The position numbers and the translations under genes are program-made. A stretch of DNA of 64,000 nt from Acidithiobacillus sp. HP-2 (lineage in GTDB: Bacteria > Pseudomonadota > Gammaproteobacteria > Acidithiobacillales > Acidithiobacillaceae), in the NCBI RefSeq assembly GCF_015100155.1, contig NZ_JACKZA010000002.1, positions 172,025 through 236,024 on the forward strand, written 5' to 3'. The notes beneath the pieces are model-generated. The model was not told the DNA's origin. It searched no databases and saw only the letters and a list, made by a program, of their open reading frames with translations. This document shows, one piece after another, positions 8,930 through 18,180 of this stretch; the stretch's first letter is position 1, and the number at the start of each line of letters is the position of its first letter.

Positions 8930-9820
8930 ATGCAGCAGCCTTCCACTCAAGCCGTCGAACAGTTTCTTCTCCAGCTTCAGGACCGCATTTGTACGGCTCT
9001 TGAAAAGGCGGATGGTCACGCCAGTTTTCGGGAAGATCTCTGGGAAAGGCCCGGTGGTGGTGGAGGGCGTACCCGGGTCATCAATGGCGGTGATCTGCTG
9101 GAAAAGGGGGGGGTCAATTTCTCCAGGGTGCATGGCGATAAACTGCCACCCTCGGCCACCGCGCAGCGTCCTGAACTGGCGGGGCAACCTTTCACGGCAG
9201 TGGGTGTTTCGCTGGTCCTGCACCCCCGCAATCCTTATGTGCCCATTGTCCATATGAACTACCGGTTTTTTGCGGCGGGTCCCGTGTGGTGGTTTGGCGG
9301 CGGAGCTGACCTCACCCCGAGTTACGGTTTTGTGGAAGACGCCCGGCACTTTCATCAAACCCTCAAGGCCGCCTGTGATCGGCATAGCCCCGATTTTTAT
9401 CCCCGTTTCAAGACCTGGTGTGATGAATATTTCACCATCAAACATCGCCAGGAAATGCGGGGGGTCGGCGGCATTTTCTTTGATGACCTCAGCGGGGATG
9501 CCGATACTCTACAGGCGTTCTGGGAAGAGGTGGCCAACAGTTTTCTGGAGAGCTATCTGCCCATTGCCGAACGGCGCCGCAACACTCCTTTTGGTGAGCG
9601 AGAACGGGATTTTCAGCTGATCCGTCGGGGTCGCTATGTGGAATTCAATCTGGTGTACGACCGGGGCACCCTGTTCGGCCTGCAATCCGGCGGACGCACC
9701 GAGAGTATTCTCATGTCCCTGCCCCCCCTCGCCGCCTGGCATTATGACTGGCAGGCACCGGCAGATAGCCCCGAGGCCCGCCTGAAGGAAGACTTCCTGA
9801 CCCCCAGGGACTGGGCATGA
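8930..9820 (+). CDS. hemF: oxygen-dependent coproporphyrinogen III oxidase HemF
   Basis: 296-residue enzyme catalysing oxidative decarboxylation of coproporphyrinogen III to protoporphyrinogen IX with O2. Characteristic segments are [20 protein letters not shown] (residues about 28-47), [20 protein letters not shown] (about 106-125), [17 protein letters not shown] and the highly conserved [20 protein letters not shown] near residues 236-255. The start follows AGGAG. Its stop overlaps the pyrD start by 4 bp, so both are translated from one message. The aerobic form fits an oxygen-respiring host. Confidence 0.97.
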   Translation: MQQPSTQAVEQFLLQLQDRICTALEKADGHASFREDLWERPGGGGGRTRVINGGDLLEKGGVNFSRVHGDKLPPSATAQRPELAGQPFTAVGVSLVLHPRNPYVPIVHMNYRFFAAGPVWWFGGGADLTPSYGFVEDARHFHQTLKAACDRHSPDFYPRFKTWCDEYFTIKHRQEMRGVGGIFFDDLSGDADTLQAFWEEVANSFLESYLPIAERRRNTPFGERERDFQLIRRGRYVEFNLVYDRGTLFGLQSGGRTESILMSLPPLAAWHYDWQAPADSPEARLKEDFLTPRDWA

Positions 9821-10923
9821 TTTATCCGCTGCTGCGGCCATTACTGTTTGGTCTGGAGGCGGAGCAGGCCCATCAACTCAGCATCGCGGCGCTGGAAACC
9901 CTGGGTCGCATGCCCCGCAGTCTGGAACGGGTATCTGAACATTTTGCGGTGGAGAACCCCGCGCTGCAGCAAAGCTTGTGGGGACTGAATTTTCGCAATC
10001 CCGTGGGGCTGGCGGCTGGTTATGACAAGGATGCCCGCGCTACGGCGGCCTTGCCAGCTTTGGGTTTTGGATTTGTGGAAATTGGTACGGTCACACCACG
10101 CGCCCAATCCGGCAACCCCCGTCCCCGGGTGTTTCGTTATCCGTCTTCTCAGGCAGTCATCAACCGCATGGGCTTTCCCGGAGAGGGGGCTGCTGCGGTA
10201 GCTGAACGTCTGCGCGCCATCCCCCATCCCCATCGCGTTCCCATCGGGATCAATCTTGGCAAAAACAAGGATACGCCACTGGAGCAGGCGACGGCGGACT
10301 ATGTCAGCGCCCTGGAAGTGCTTTTTCCCTATGGCGATTATCTGACAGTGAATGTCAGTTCTCCCAATACGCCGGGGCTGCGACTGTTGCAAGGCGCTGA
10401 TGCCCTTCCGGAATTGCTGGCTGCGGTGGCCGCTGCCAATCAACGCCTGGCCGCCGAACATCAGCGCCCAGCCCTGCCCCTGCTCCTGAAAATCGCTCCG
10501 GATCTGAATCCCGAAGATATTGGCGCCATGGCGCAACTCGGCAAAGGCGACCAGCCACTGGTGGATGGTTTCATTGCTACCAACACCACCATTGATCGTC
10601 CTGCTGGACATCCCGAATATGTGCAGGCGGGAGGGCTGAGTGGTACACCCCTCCGGTCACGCGCCAACGCGGTTATTGCGCAACTGTATCGGGAAACTGC
10701 GGGTAAGGTGCCCATTGTCGGCGTTGGCGGCATTTCCTGTGCGGCAGATGCCTACGAAAAAATCCGGGCGGGGGCCAGTTTGCTGCAAATTTATACGGGT
10801 CTGGTTTTTAGAGGGCCGGAACTGCTTCGCGAGATTTTGCTGGAGTTACCCGATCTGTGTCAGAAAGATGGTTTTGCTCAGATCAGCACTGCACGGGGAA
10901 CGGCCAACAATGTTGAGGAATAA
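9817..10923 (+). CDS. pyrD: class 2 dihydroorotate dehydrogenase (quinone) PyrD
   Basis: 368-residue FMN enzyme oxidising dihydroorotate to orotate with quinone as acceptor, at the inner membrane. The N-terminal helical extension ([20 protein letters not shown]) is the membrane-associating part of class 2 enzymes. FMN and substrate motifs are visible: [29 protein letters not shown], and [12 protein letters not shown] near residues 178-189 with the catalytic serine of class 2. The C-terminal [20 protein letters not shown] and [11 protein letters not shown] close the barrel. It is translationally coupled to hemF. The small lipoprotein gene starts 7 bp after its stop. Confidence 0.96.
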   Translation: MIYPLLRPLLFGLEAEQAHQLSIAALETLGRMPRSLERVSEHFAVENPALQQSLWGLNFRNPVGLAAGYDKDARATAALPALGFGFVEIGTVTPRAQSGNPRPRVFRYPSSQAVINRMGFPGEGAAAVAERLRAIPHPHRVPIGINLGKNKDTPLEQATADYVSALEVLFPYGDYLTVNVSSPNTPGLRLLQGADALPELLAAVAAANQRLAAEHQRPALPLLLKIAPDLNPEDIGAMAQLGKGDQPLVDGFIATNTTIDRPAGHPEYVQAGGLSGTPLRSRANAVIAQLYRETAGKVPIVGVGGISCAADAYEKIRAGASLLQIYTGLVFRGPELLREILLELPDLCQKDGFAQISTARGTANNVEE

Positions 10924-10930
10924 AACAGTC

Positions 10931-11059
10931 ATGATTTATTGGTCACGCTTACTGTGCTTATTGTGCCTGCTGATTTCTTTGGCGGGCTGCGCCGCCGTGT
11001 CCGATACCGCTTCAGCGACCGGTGATGTGGTTGATGCTGGTACCTCACTGATCCCCTGA
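10931..11059 (+). CDS. small lipoprotein, entericidin-like size
   Basis: 42-codon gene. The product begins with a hydrophobic signal sequence (LLCLLCLLISLAGC), with an excellent lipobox LAGC whose cysteine would be residue 20 or so, leaving a mature peptide of about 22 residues rich in Ala, Asp and Thr (CAAVSDTASATGDVVDAG). GAGGA inside the pyrD stop region gives a ribosome-binding site about 11 bp before the ATG. Length and composition resemble entericidin-like small lipoproteins, but I cannot confirm homology. It is co-directional with hemF-pyrD and likely in the same unit. Confidence 0.6.
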   Translation: MIYWSRLLCLLCLLISLAGCAAVSDTASATGDVVDAGTSLIP

Positions 11060-11090
11060 CTCTGGATTCAGCGCCTTTGGCGTTAGACCA

Positions 11091-12473
11091 TCAGGCAGCA
11101 CGCTGACTGCCGGGCTCCAGCATTTCCGGCAAAGCCTGCCCTGCCATCTCCGAACCCAGCCACCAGGTCGTGAGCACCCCAATTAATCCTGCTCCCGCCA
11201 GTACCAATAATAATCCGCCATTACCCAATTCGGCCTGGAGCGTGGGCAGGAAAAACACACTGACCACCCCACCAAAGCGGCTGAAGGCGGTAGCAAAGCC
11301 GTGGCCTGTGGCCCGTAATTCAGTAGGATACAGTTCGGTTGGGATAATCCAGGTGGTATTGCCCGGTCCAAAACTGTTGGCGATTTGCCAGATGATCAAC
11401 CCTGCCGCGACAATAATAAAAGGCGGCTCGCCGGAGAGGGCAAAGAGCCCGACCAGGCCCAGGCTGATGGCGTCCCCCAGAAAACCCCAAATCTGGGCAC
11501 GGCGCCGTCCAATGCGGTCAATCAGCAGGGCCAGAGGAATCCAGCCCAGCACAAAGCTGGCTGTAAAAAAGCTATTCCCGATGATGGCCTGTTCCGGCGT
11601 TTTCAGCCCCATGTGCATGAGCATAAAGGGCAGAAAAATACCCAGGGCATAGCCCATGACATCCATCATGAACCAGGGTACACAGGCGTAAATGGTGCGC
11701 CGCAAATATGGCTTACTGAAAAGCATGGTCCACGACACATTTCGGCTGGCCTGCATGCTGGAAGCGGTTTCCTGGACCAGACGTTCCCGTTCATGGGCAT
11801 CCACATCCGGCACCAGCCAGCGTAAAACCTGTGCGGCTTCCTGCAGGCGGCCCCGATAAATATACCAGCGCGGCGACTCCAGCAAACTGCGCCGCAACCA
11901 GAGTACCAACACCGCCGGCACTGCGCCGGATGCCAGCATCCAGCGCCAGGCATCCGGGCCCGTATTCAGCAATGCCAGGCCCACCAGACTGGAAAGTAGC
12001 GCGCCCCCCATCCATAACCCGAAAATCCAGGTCATGGCCGACCCGCGCTTGTTTTTGGGCATGAATTCAGCAATGTAAGTGGAACTCAAGGGATAATCTG
12101 CGCCAACCCCAAGCCCAAGAATGAAGCGCAAAATGACCAGAGAGGTGATGTCCCAGGCAAATCCGGAAAGCAAGGCCGCAAAGAAAAATGCCGCAATATC
12201 AATTAGATAAACCGTCTTGCGGCCATAACGATCCGCAATAATACCGCCAAAAAGTCCACCAATCAGTGCGCCCACCAGCGCCGCAGTACCCAGCAATCCC
12301 AGCAGAGTTGGCCCCAGATGCCATTGCGGTTTGAGCAGAATCAGTACAATAGCCATGATACTCAAATCATAACCATCCAGAAAAATGCCGAGGCCGGATG
12401 CCCAGAGAATCCGCCGATGCCGCCTGGTAACTTTCTGTTCGTTATCTATTGCACTGAGTAGGTTACTCATCAT
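11091..12473 (-). CDS. MFS transporter (metabolite:H+ symporter type) under a PHO box
   Basis: 460-residue, 12-TM major facilitator protein. The first half has GIFLDGYDLSIMAIVL, the loop motif DRYGRK (residues 81-86) and LGLGVGADYPLSSTYIAEF (about 120-138), which is the signature also found in phosphate:H+ symporters; the second half has GPGNTTWIIPTELYPTELRA then TGHGFATAFSRFGG. The substrate is not certain: sugar-porter-like and phosphate-porter-like families share these motifs. The PHO box directly upstream (12515-12536) says it is made under phosphate starvation, so phosphate or a phosphate ester is the likely cargo. Monocistronic, divergent from the Sel1-phospholipase unit. Confidence 0.85.
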   Translation of the reverse strand: MMSNLLSAIDNEQKVTRRHRRILWASGLGIFLDGYDLSIMAIVLILLKPQWHLGPTLLGLLGTAALVGALIGGLFGGIIADRYGRKTVYLIDIAAFFFAALLSGFAWDITSLVILRFILGLGVGADYPLSSTYIAEFMPKNKRGSAMTWIFGLWMGGALLSSLVGLALLNTGPDAWRWMLASGAVPAVLVLWLRRSLLESPRWYIYRGRLQEAAQVLRWLVPDVDAHERERLVQETASSMQASRNVSWTMLFSKPYLRRTIYACVPWFMMDVMGYALGIFLPFMLMHMGLKTPEQAIIGNSFFTASFVLGWIPLALLIDRIGRRRAQIWGFLGDAISLGLVGLFALSGEPPFIIVAAGLIIWQIANSFGPGNTTWIIPTELYPTELRATGHGFATAFSRFGGVVSVFFLPTLQAELGNGGLLLVLAGAGLIGVLTTWWLGSEMAGQALPEMLEPGSQRAA

Positions 12474-12502
12474 CTCGCCATCAAAGCCGTTGTAAAGCGT
12501 TC

Positions 12503-12536
12503 ACCATAGCACGTCAATATGACACTTTTATGACAG
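12503..12536 (-). promoter_or_regulatory. PHO box and -10 element of the MFS gene
   Basis: On the minus strand CTGTCATAAAA (12536-12526) is followed by GTGTCATATTG (12525-12515), two 11-bp units; together CTGTCATAAAAGTGTCAT is a near-perfect PhoB box. Three bases on comes TG, one base, then TATGGT (12508-12503), an extended -10. The -10 begins 7 bp after the last unit, as in the other four boxes of the window. Confidence 0.85.
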
Positions 12537-12686
12537 TCCCTTAAAGAAATAGATGAAAAAACAGGGTTTACCTGACTTTTGTGAGCATTACGCTTTTCGT
12601 TATAGACCGTTGCTTAAAAAACACTGGTCATGAGTTTTTATTAATACCTATCCTAAGCAAAATACAGCCCAGAAAATATCATATTT

Positions 12687-12731
12687 TTGTCATAAAACAT
12701 TCACAATACTGTCACATTACTCTGATATGAT
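12687..12731 (+). promoter_or_regulatory. PHO box and extended -10 of the Sel1/phospholipase unit
   Basis: Three direct 11-bp units, TTGTCATAAAA (12687-12697), CATTCACAATA (12698-12708) and CTGTCACATTA (12709-12719), followed 3 bp later by TG, A, TATGAT (hexamer 12726-12731). Transcription would begin near 12738, about 50 bp before the Sel1 start. Confidence 0.85.
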
Positions 12732-12789
12732 GTTTTCAATAGAAAATTTAACAGGTTAATTCACTATTTACCCATTTTTGAGGATCGAG

Positions 12790-13551
12790 ATGCCAATCAG
12801 AAATTTCAGGTTTTCGGCAATCGGTATCATGTTGATGCTTATTCCTTTCAGTCAAGCCCTTGCTCAGAACAGCACCTCACCCATTGTCATGGGCAACACC
12901 GCCAATCCGGGCGCCGTTGCGGATGCCTATCTGGCCCATGCCCGGGCCATCCGCAAGGCGGATGCACCCATCGTCCATCTGCTGAATCATTCTGCTTATA
13001 CCCTGGCGGTACCCCTCCTCAAAAAAGCGGCGGCGGACAAGGACGATTTCTGGGCCGCTGACACGCTGGGTCATTTGTATCAGGCAGGTTTGGGCGTTTC
13101 CGCAAACTCCCAGACCGCTTTCCACTGGTATCTGCAGGCCGCCGAAGCGGGAGATCGTTTTGCCCAGCGTCAGGTAGCCAATGCCTATCTCAATGGCTGG
13201 GGCGTCACCCGCAATCCCCGACGGGCAGCTTTCTGGTTTCGACAGGGTCTGATGGTTCCGCAAGTGGTCAATGCCGATTTCTGGTTAGGCAAAACCTATG
13301 CAGCGGGCAGACTCATGCCGAAAAATCTGACCAAGGCGGCCTGGTATGAAGGGCGCAGTCTTGCTCTGCTGAAACAATTGGATACCGAGCACGTGGGTGC
13401 TGCCGCCTATGACCTCGGCATTGCCTACTGGCACGGGTATGGGGTCAAAAAAGACGCTCATCAGGCCGAACAGTATTTCCAACGCGCCCTGGCGGAGCAC
13501 TATCCGGCTGCGGCTGCTGCCCTTCAGCATCTTAAGGAGAAAAACACATGA
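12790..13551 (+). CDS. exported Sel1-repeat (TPR-like) protein
   Basis: 253-residue exported protein with a cleavable signal peptide (FRFSAIGIMLMLIPFSQALA, cut before QN). The body consists of Sel1-like repeats: AADTLGHLYQAGLGVSANSQ (the typical A..LG.LY..G.GV pattern), TAFHWYLQAAEAGDRFAQRQ, VANAYLNGWGVTRNPRRAAF, GKTYAAGRLMPKNLTKAA and AYDLGIAYWHGYGVKKDAHQ. Such repeats mediate protein contacts in the periplasm. I chose ATG 12790 because GAGG sits 6 bp upstream. Its stop overlaps the phospholipase start by 4 bp, so the two are stoichiometrically coupled, suggesting a partner or chaperone role for the phospholipase. That role is inference. Confidence 0.85.
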   Translation: MPIRNFRFSAIGIMLMLIPFSQALAQNSTSPIVMGNTANPGAVADAYLAHARAIRKADAPIVHLLNHSAYTLAVPLLKKAAADKDDFWAADTLGHLYQAGLGVSANSQTAFHWYLQAAEAGDRFAQRQVANAYLNGWGVTRNPRRAAFWFRQGLMVPQVVNADFWLGKTYAAGRLMPKNLTKAAWYEGRSLALLKQLDTEHVGAAAYDLGIAYWHGYGVKKDAHQAEQYFQRALAEHYPAAAAALQHLKEKNT

Positions 13552-15599
13552 GGCGTCGCGATTTTTTAAAAAGCCTGGGGGCTGGTGCCACGCTGACGGC
13601 CTTTCTGGGCAGTTCGGTAGCCCGTGCTGCCATGCTGCCCGCCCTGGGACGTTCCGGGACCCTGGAAGATGTGGAACATATTGTGGTCTTCATGCAGGAA
13701 AATCGATCTTTTGATCATTACTTTGGACATCTGAGCGGGGTGCGCGGCTACAATGACCGCTTCCCGCTGAAGTTGCCCGACGGTCAACCCGTCTGGTTTC
13801 AGGGGCGCATGGACGATCCGACCCGGCCCATTCTGCCTTTTCATTTCAATACCCAGAAAACTTCCGCGCAATTCCTTCAGGACCTGGACCATAGCTGGGC
13901 GTCTCAGCACGGAGCCATTGCGGGGGGCCTGATGAATGCCTGGCCGCTCAACAAGACCGACATGACCATGGGCTATTTCCAACGCCAGGATATTCCTTTT
14001 CATTATGCGCTGGCCGATCATTTTACCATTTGTGACCATTATTTCACCTCCATTGCCGGGCCTACCTGTCCCAATCGCTGCATGCTGTTTACCGGCTCCA
14101 TTGATCCCGAGGGCCAGCACGGCGGCCCCTACATTGATGACGACACCCATCTCTGGACCAAGGGTGTCAAACCCTTTACCTGGACGACCTATGCGGAGCG
14201 CCTGCAAAACGCAGGCATTTCCTGGCGTGTCTATCAGGAAGGGCTCCACGAAGAGGACCATAATCCGATGACGGGGAATTTCGGGGAAAATGCGCTGCTG
14301 TATTTCCAGGCGTTTACGGACATTCCCGACAGTTCACCGCTGGCCCAACGCGCACGGCGACCGGGCGGAGTGGCAGCATTGCGTGAGGATGTGCTGCGTA
14401 ATCGTCTGCCGCAGGTTTCCTGGATTGTGGTGCCAGCCGGTTATTCCGAACATCCCTCTTATCCACCTGCCTATGGCGCCATTTACATTGCCCGGGTGCT
14501 GGATGCCCTGACCAGCAATCCGGAGGTCTGGGGCAAGACTGTGCTGCTTCTGGATTATGATGAGAATGATGGATTTTTCGACCATGTGCCGCCACCTCAA
14601 CCTCCCACTCCGGTGCGGCCCGGCAAAAGTACGGTAAGCACCGAAGGCGAAGTTCACAATCGGATTAACCCGGACTGGCCTACGCTTTATAGCGCCGACC
14701 AACTGCCCTATGGTCTCGGACCACGTGCACCAATGATTACTATCTCGCCCTGGAGTAAAGGCGGCTATGTGTGTTCGGAAGTCTTCGACCATACTTCCGT
14801 CATCCGCTTCATCGAAAAACGCTTCGGCGTCAGCGAACCCAACATCACTCCCTGGCGACGCGCCATTTGCGGTGATCTGACTTCGGCCTTTGACTTTTCA
14901 CGCCCTGATGAGCGCAAGGTATCGCTGCCCAGTACCGCTAATTATGTAGCGACGGTACATCACGAATCCACATTGCCCGCTCCGCAAGTGCCCACAGAAC
15001 AGGCCATTGCCATAGATCCTCAAGAAAGTGGCCTGCGCAAACGGCGGCCCCTCGCATACGCCACCGCTGTGCGGCTGGAAGCAACGCATCAGGGCGTCCG
15101 TCTACACCTGCATAACCCTTCTGAGTTGGGCGTCGTCTGCACCGCCTACTGGGATCACAGCCATCAACTTCCCCACCATTACACCCTGGGAGCAGGAGCC
15201 AAACTGGAAGACGAGATGATGCTGCCCAAGAATCAGAAGCTCGCGCTCACGGTTTATGGTCCGGACAGCTATATCCGCAAAATCACGGGTACGGGTCCTT
15301 CCACTTTGCACATCGATACCCAGGGAACCAGGCCTGGGGATATCCAGGTACTCTTGTATAACGCCGGTGCCGATACCTTGCCCATTGAAGTAACAGACCA
15401 TGTGTATGGACAGGGCACACGAAAAATCCAGTTGGCAGCAGGACAAACCCGGGAGCTGCACTGGAACCTGCAACCCAGTCACCACTGGTATGATCTGATG
15501 ATTTCTACTCCTCAGCACCAGTGGCGTCTGGCGGGGCATATTGAAAACGGGGATGAGAGTTTCAGCGACCCGGCCAATGTAATACCGGTACTTGCCTGA
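13548..15599 (+). CDS. Tat-exported phospholipase C (phosphocholine-specific type)
   Basis: 683-residue phosphoesterase-family enzyme of PlcH/PlcN-like length. The N-terminus MRRRDFLKSLGAGATLTAFL is a twin-arginine signal (RRRDFLK). The catalytic domain shows the family motif VEHIVVFMQENRSFDHYFG (about residues 43-61), PTCPNRCMLFTGS, LLDYDENDGFFDHVPPP and ISPWSKGGYVCSEVFDHTS, giving the Glu, Asn/Thr, Asp and His metal or nucleophile positions. Two C-terminal beta domains (DUF756-like, about residues 500-683) match bacterial phospholipases C. It would release phosphorylated head groups from phospholipids. Expression is driven by the PHO box before the Sel1 gene. Acid phosphatase AcpA-like activity is an alternative within the same superfamily. 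Confidence 0.9.
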   Translation: MRRRDFLKSLGAGATLTAFLGSSVARAAMLPALGRSGTLEDVEHIVVFMQENRSFDHYFGHLSGVRGYNDRFPLKLPDGQPVWFQGRMDDPTRPILPFHFNTQKTSAQFLQDLDHSWASQHGAIAGGLMNAWPLNKTDMTMGYFQRQDIPFHYALADHFTICDHYFTSIAGPTCPNRCMLFTGSIDPEGQHGGPYIDDDTHLWTKGVKPFTWTTYAERLQNAGISWRVYQEGLHEEDHNPMTGNFGENALLYFQAFTDIPDSSPLAQRARRPGGVAALREDVLRNRLPQVSWIVVPAGYSEHPSYPPAYGAIYIARVLDALTSNPEVWGKTVLLLDYDENDGFFDHVPPPQPPTPVRPGKSTVSTEGEVHNRINPDWPTLYSADQLPYGLGPRAPMITISPWSKGGYVCSEVFDHTSVIRFIEKRFGVSEPNITPWRRAICGDLTSAFDFSRPDERKVSLPSTANYVATVHHESTLPAPQVPTEQAIAIDPQESGLRKRRPLAYATAVRLEATHQGVRLHLHNPSELGVVCTAYWDHSHQLPHHYTLGAGAKLEDEMMLPKNQKLALTVYGPDSYIRKITGTGPSTLHIDTQGTRPGDIQVLLYNAGADTLPIEVTDHVYGQGTRKIQLAAGQTRELHWNLQPSHHWYDLMISTPQHQWRLAGHIENGDESFSDPANVIPVLA

Positions 15600-15625
15600 A
15601 AATTGACTTTAGCCATGTGAAACGG

Positions 15626-16519
15626 TTAGTTGGAAAATATCTGATCCAATGTTAGCCCTTCCAACACCTGTTCACCCAGGCGCTCCAGCTCTTCCACACT
15701 GGCCGAGCTGATGCGTGCTTCAAATTCAGGGCGCAACGGACCAAAGCGCTTCTGCAACAATTTCCGCAACATCTGCTGTTCCCCTTGTTGCCTACCTTGT
15801 TGCCTACCTTCTTCTAATCCTTGTTCTAATCCTTGCTCTAATCCCTGTTCCATCCCTCGCTCCATGCCAAGACCGTAAGAAGGTAATTCGGTGATCAACA
15901 CTTCGCTTAACATACTTTGTTCCTCCTTCACTACATCAAACAAATCCCGGTTAGTCGACAATATTTCGAGCATTTTCATATAGTCCCGAAATCGACCAGG
16001 AGCACCTTCAGTCAACACCTGCAAGCGACCGAGAATATGCCGAATAACCGCACGCGGCGAACGCCCCTTAAAATCACAAAGCACCGCCAACACCAAAGCA
16101 TCCGGACTATCTTCGTCAAGCAGCCGGGTGCAGTCAATGCGGTGCATGTCCACAGTCTGGTATTGATACTCCAAGCCAGACTGCGTAATTCCCGAAGCCA
16201 TACGCAGCGGCTCCTTGCCAATATACAACAGTACCTGGCGAATCTCTTCCTCTGGCTGCTGAAGACACAGATCGCTGCGGTAACGCAGCATACGGCAGGG
16301 CATCTGCAAATCGTTATTATTTTGCACTTCTATATGCAGCAAGAAATGCCCGTCCTGGCCCCGCATGCGGGCGACCAAATCTGCCCTCCGCTCTTCCACA
16401 CGAGGGTGACTACTTTCTACAATCTCGGCCTGCTCTACTTTCATATGCAGAAGTATGCGCGCTATATCCAAGGTAATGCGCTTGAGTAACTCCTTTGACA
16501 CCACATCTTTTTCTTGCAT
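15626..16519 (-). CDS. Rpn/PD-(D/E)XK nuclease-family protein with DUF4351 tail
   Basis: 297-residue protein of the recombination-promoting nuclease (Rpn) / 'transposase_31-like' family. The nuclease core is RRADLVARMRGQDGHFLLHI then EVQNNNDLQMPCRMLRY, in which D and E-V-Q form the PD-(D/E)XK centre. Residues about 215-245 are a Gln/Glu-rich repeat (GLEQGLEQGLEEG), and the C-terminus LRKLLQKRFGPLRPEFEARI to LTLDQIFSN is the DUF4351 domain. I prefer the ATG at 16519 (MQEKDVV), with AAGG upstream; a longer frame to 16654 is possible but its first 45 residues do not look like the family. Inserted between the phospholipase and efflux operons; family members are often horizontally moved. Confidence 0.82.
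   Translation of the reverse strand: MQEKDVVSKELLKRITLDIARILLHMKVEQAEIVESSHPRVEERRADLVARMRGQDGHFLLHIEVQNNNDLQMPCRMLRYRSDLCLQQPEEEIRQVLLYIGKEPLRMASGITQSGLEYQYQTVDMHRIDCTRLLDEDSPDALVLAVLCDFKGRSPRAVIRHILGRLQVLTEGAPGRFRDYMKMLEILSTNRDLFDVVKEEQSMLSEVLITELPSYGLGMERGMEQGLEQGLEQGLEEGRQQGRQQGEQQMLRKLLQKRFGPLRPEFEARISSASVEELERLGEQVLEGLTLDQIFSN
15806..15868 (-). repeat. in-frame 12-bp tandem repeats in the Rpn-like gene
   Basis: Imperfect 12-bp units (plus strand TAATCCTTGTTC-like) repeat here, encoding GLEQ/GMEQ units, next to two TTGCCTACCTTG units encoding GRQQ. Such coding repeats in Rpn-family genes vary in number between strains. Confidence 0.7.
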
Positions 16520-16686
16520 CCGCAGCCTTTTTCTGGCGAGGTTTTCAGGGTGGAATAATAATAATAAATTCTGAAGGCTGGTGCAGTGGAATTTATTAAT
16601 AGAGGCCGAACAGTGCCATAAATAAACGTTATAAGCTACAATGTTCAATATCATTCCTCGTCCCGCAAGAACAAGGTATCCGCAGC

Positions 16687-18180
16687 ATGCGTCTTATCTG
16701 TAGCTTCCTGAACAAACCATTTTTGAGGGATCGCTTACGGAGCTGGTGCGAGGACATTCTGTGCTGTATGGCCGTTGGGATACTTTTGAATGCTCAGACA
16801 GCCTCGGCAGCGCCTCTGGACATGCTGATTCACGATCCTTTTGATACCCGGGGATGGGTAAAGCAACCGCTGGGGCAAAGCTGGCAAGATCGGCAACTAA
16901 AATTACCTAAGGCGGCTCTGCCGGGCACGCGCACTTTCGTAAAACCCCAAAGCCTTGCCGCATTGACCAATTATGCCCTGGCACACAACCCGCAAACCCG
17001 GGTGGCCTATGAGAATTTACAGGCCTCTGCGGCAGGCCTGGGTGTCGCCGAATCTGCCTGGTTGCCGAGTATTTCCCTGAGTGACTCTGCGGCACGTTCC
17101 CAGAGCAATACCACAGCGGGTTTTAGCATTCCCATCATCAACAGTAATTCGGCTTCTCTCAGCCTGAGTTATGTACTGCTGGATTTTGGCCTACGCGCCG
17201 CGCAGAAAGACGGGGCGCTGGCCCAGTTGTACATTTCCGGCTTTGATAACAATAGCGCGCTGACGAAAGTCGCTCTCAGCGTCACCCAGAATTACTACCA
17301 GCTCATTGGCGAGCAGGCGCTGGTTCGGGCTTATGCGCAAACGGTCAAGGAAGATAGCGCCAATCTGGATGCTGCGCGACTGAAGCAGCATTCAGGTATG
17401 GCTACCATTGCCGATGTTCTGCAGGCGCAGTCGGCTCTTGCGCAGGCGCAGTCCCAATGGATTTCGGCCCAGGCTACTGTGCGCTCAGATCAGGCCGCCC
17501 TGGCGGAAAGTTGTGGATTACCACCCGGCAATCCCATTCCGCTGGTCCCCTTAAACACCCATCAACTGCCCCCCAACATTACGCCTTCTGTGCACTCCCT
17601 AGTCCTTCATGCTACTCAACACAACCCCAATGTCATGGCGGCCGCCGCCCAGATTCTGGCCAGCCGTGCCACACTTCGGGAGGATCAGGCTCAGGGACTG
17701 CCGACCTTGAGCGCATCGGCTTCCGCCGGAAAACGCTTTCAGAACGGGCTGGAACCTTCCCAGAACTGGGCCATCGGTTTCAGTCTTAAAGTGCCTCTGT
17801 TTACGGGTTTTCATGACAGTTACCAAATTCAGGAGGCGCGGCGCCAGGAGCGTAGTGCTCAGGCCTCATTGAACCAGGAGACCCAAAGCATTGCCTTAAC
17901 CGTGTATCAGGATTACCAGACCGTCATGGGTGCGCGCTCAGCGGCAAAAGCGGCACAAATCGCGGTCAAAAGTGCCCAGGCTTCGCTGGCTGCCATCCGC
18001 GCCCAATACAAGGTAGGACTTTCGACCATGCTCAATTTGCTGACTGCCCAGGCGACGCTGACGACTGCTGAACAGACCCGGATTCAGGATATGACGACGG
18101 CCTATGTGCAACTGGCTAATCTCGCCAATGCCTTGGGGATGATCGGGCTCCCCGACACGACCACAGGATTCCATTCATGA
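16687..18180 (+). CDS. TolC-family outer-membrane efflux protein
   Basis: 497-residue outer-membrane channel subunit of a tripartite RND pump. After an N-terminal hydrophobic signal region (CCMAVGILLNAQTASA), two homologous OEP repeats are visible: LTNYALAHNPQTRVAYENLQ with VAESAWLPSISLSDSA for the first, and VLHATQHNPNVMAAAAQILA with GLPTLSASASAGKR and VPLFTGFHDSYQIQEARRQE for the second; each pairs a long coiled coil with beta strands. The C-terminus is LANALGMIGLPD. Its stop overlaps the adaptor start by 4 bp. First gene of a five-gene operon running to 26257; I see no PHO box before it. Confidence 0.92.
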   Translation: MRLICSFLNKPFLRDRLRSWCEDILCCMAVGILLNAQTASAAPLDMLIHDPFDTRGWVKQPLGQSWQDRQLKLPKAALPGTRTFVKPQSLAALTNYALAHNPQTRVAYENLQASAAGLGVAESAWLPSISLSDSAARSQSNTTAGFSIPIINSNSASLSLSYVLLDFGLRAAQKDGALAQLYISGFDNNSALTKVALSVTQNYYQLIGEQALVRAYAQTVKEDSANLDAARLKQHSGMATIADVLQAQSALAQAQSQWISAQATVRSDQAALAESCGLPPGNPIPLVPLNTHQLPPNITPSVHSLVLHATQHNPNVMAAAAQILASRATLREDQAQGLPTLSASASAGKRFQNGLEPSQNWAIGFSLKVPLFTGFHDSYQIQEARRQERSAQASLNQETQSIALTVYQDYQTVMGARSAAKAAQIAVKSAQASLAAIRAQYKVGLSTMLNLLTAQATLTTAEQTRIQDMTTAYVQLANLANALGMIGLPDTTTGFHS

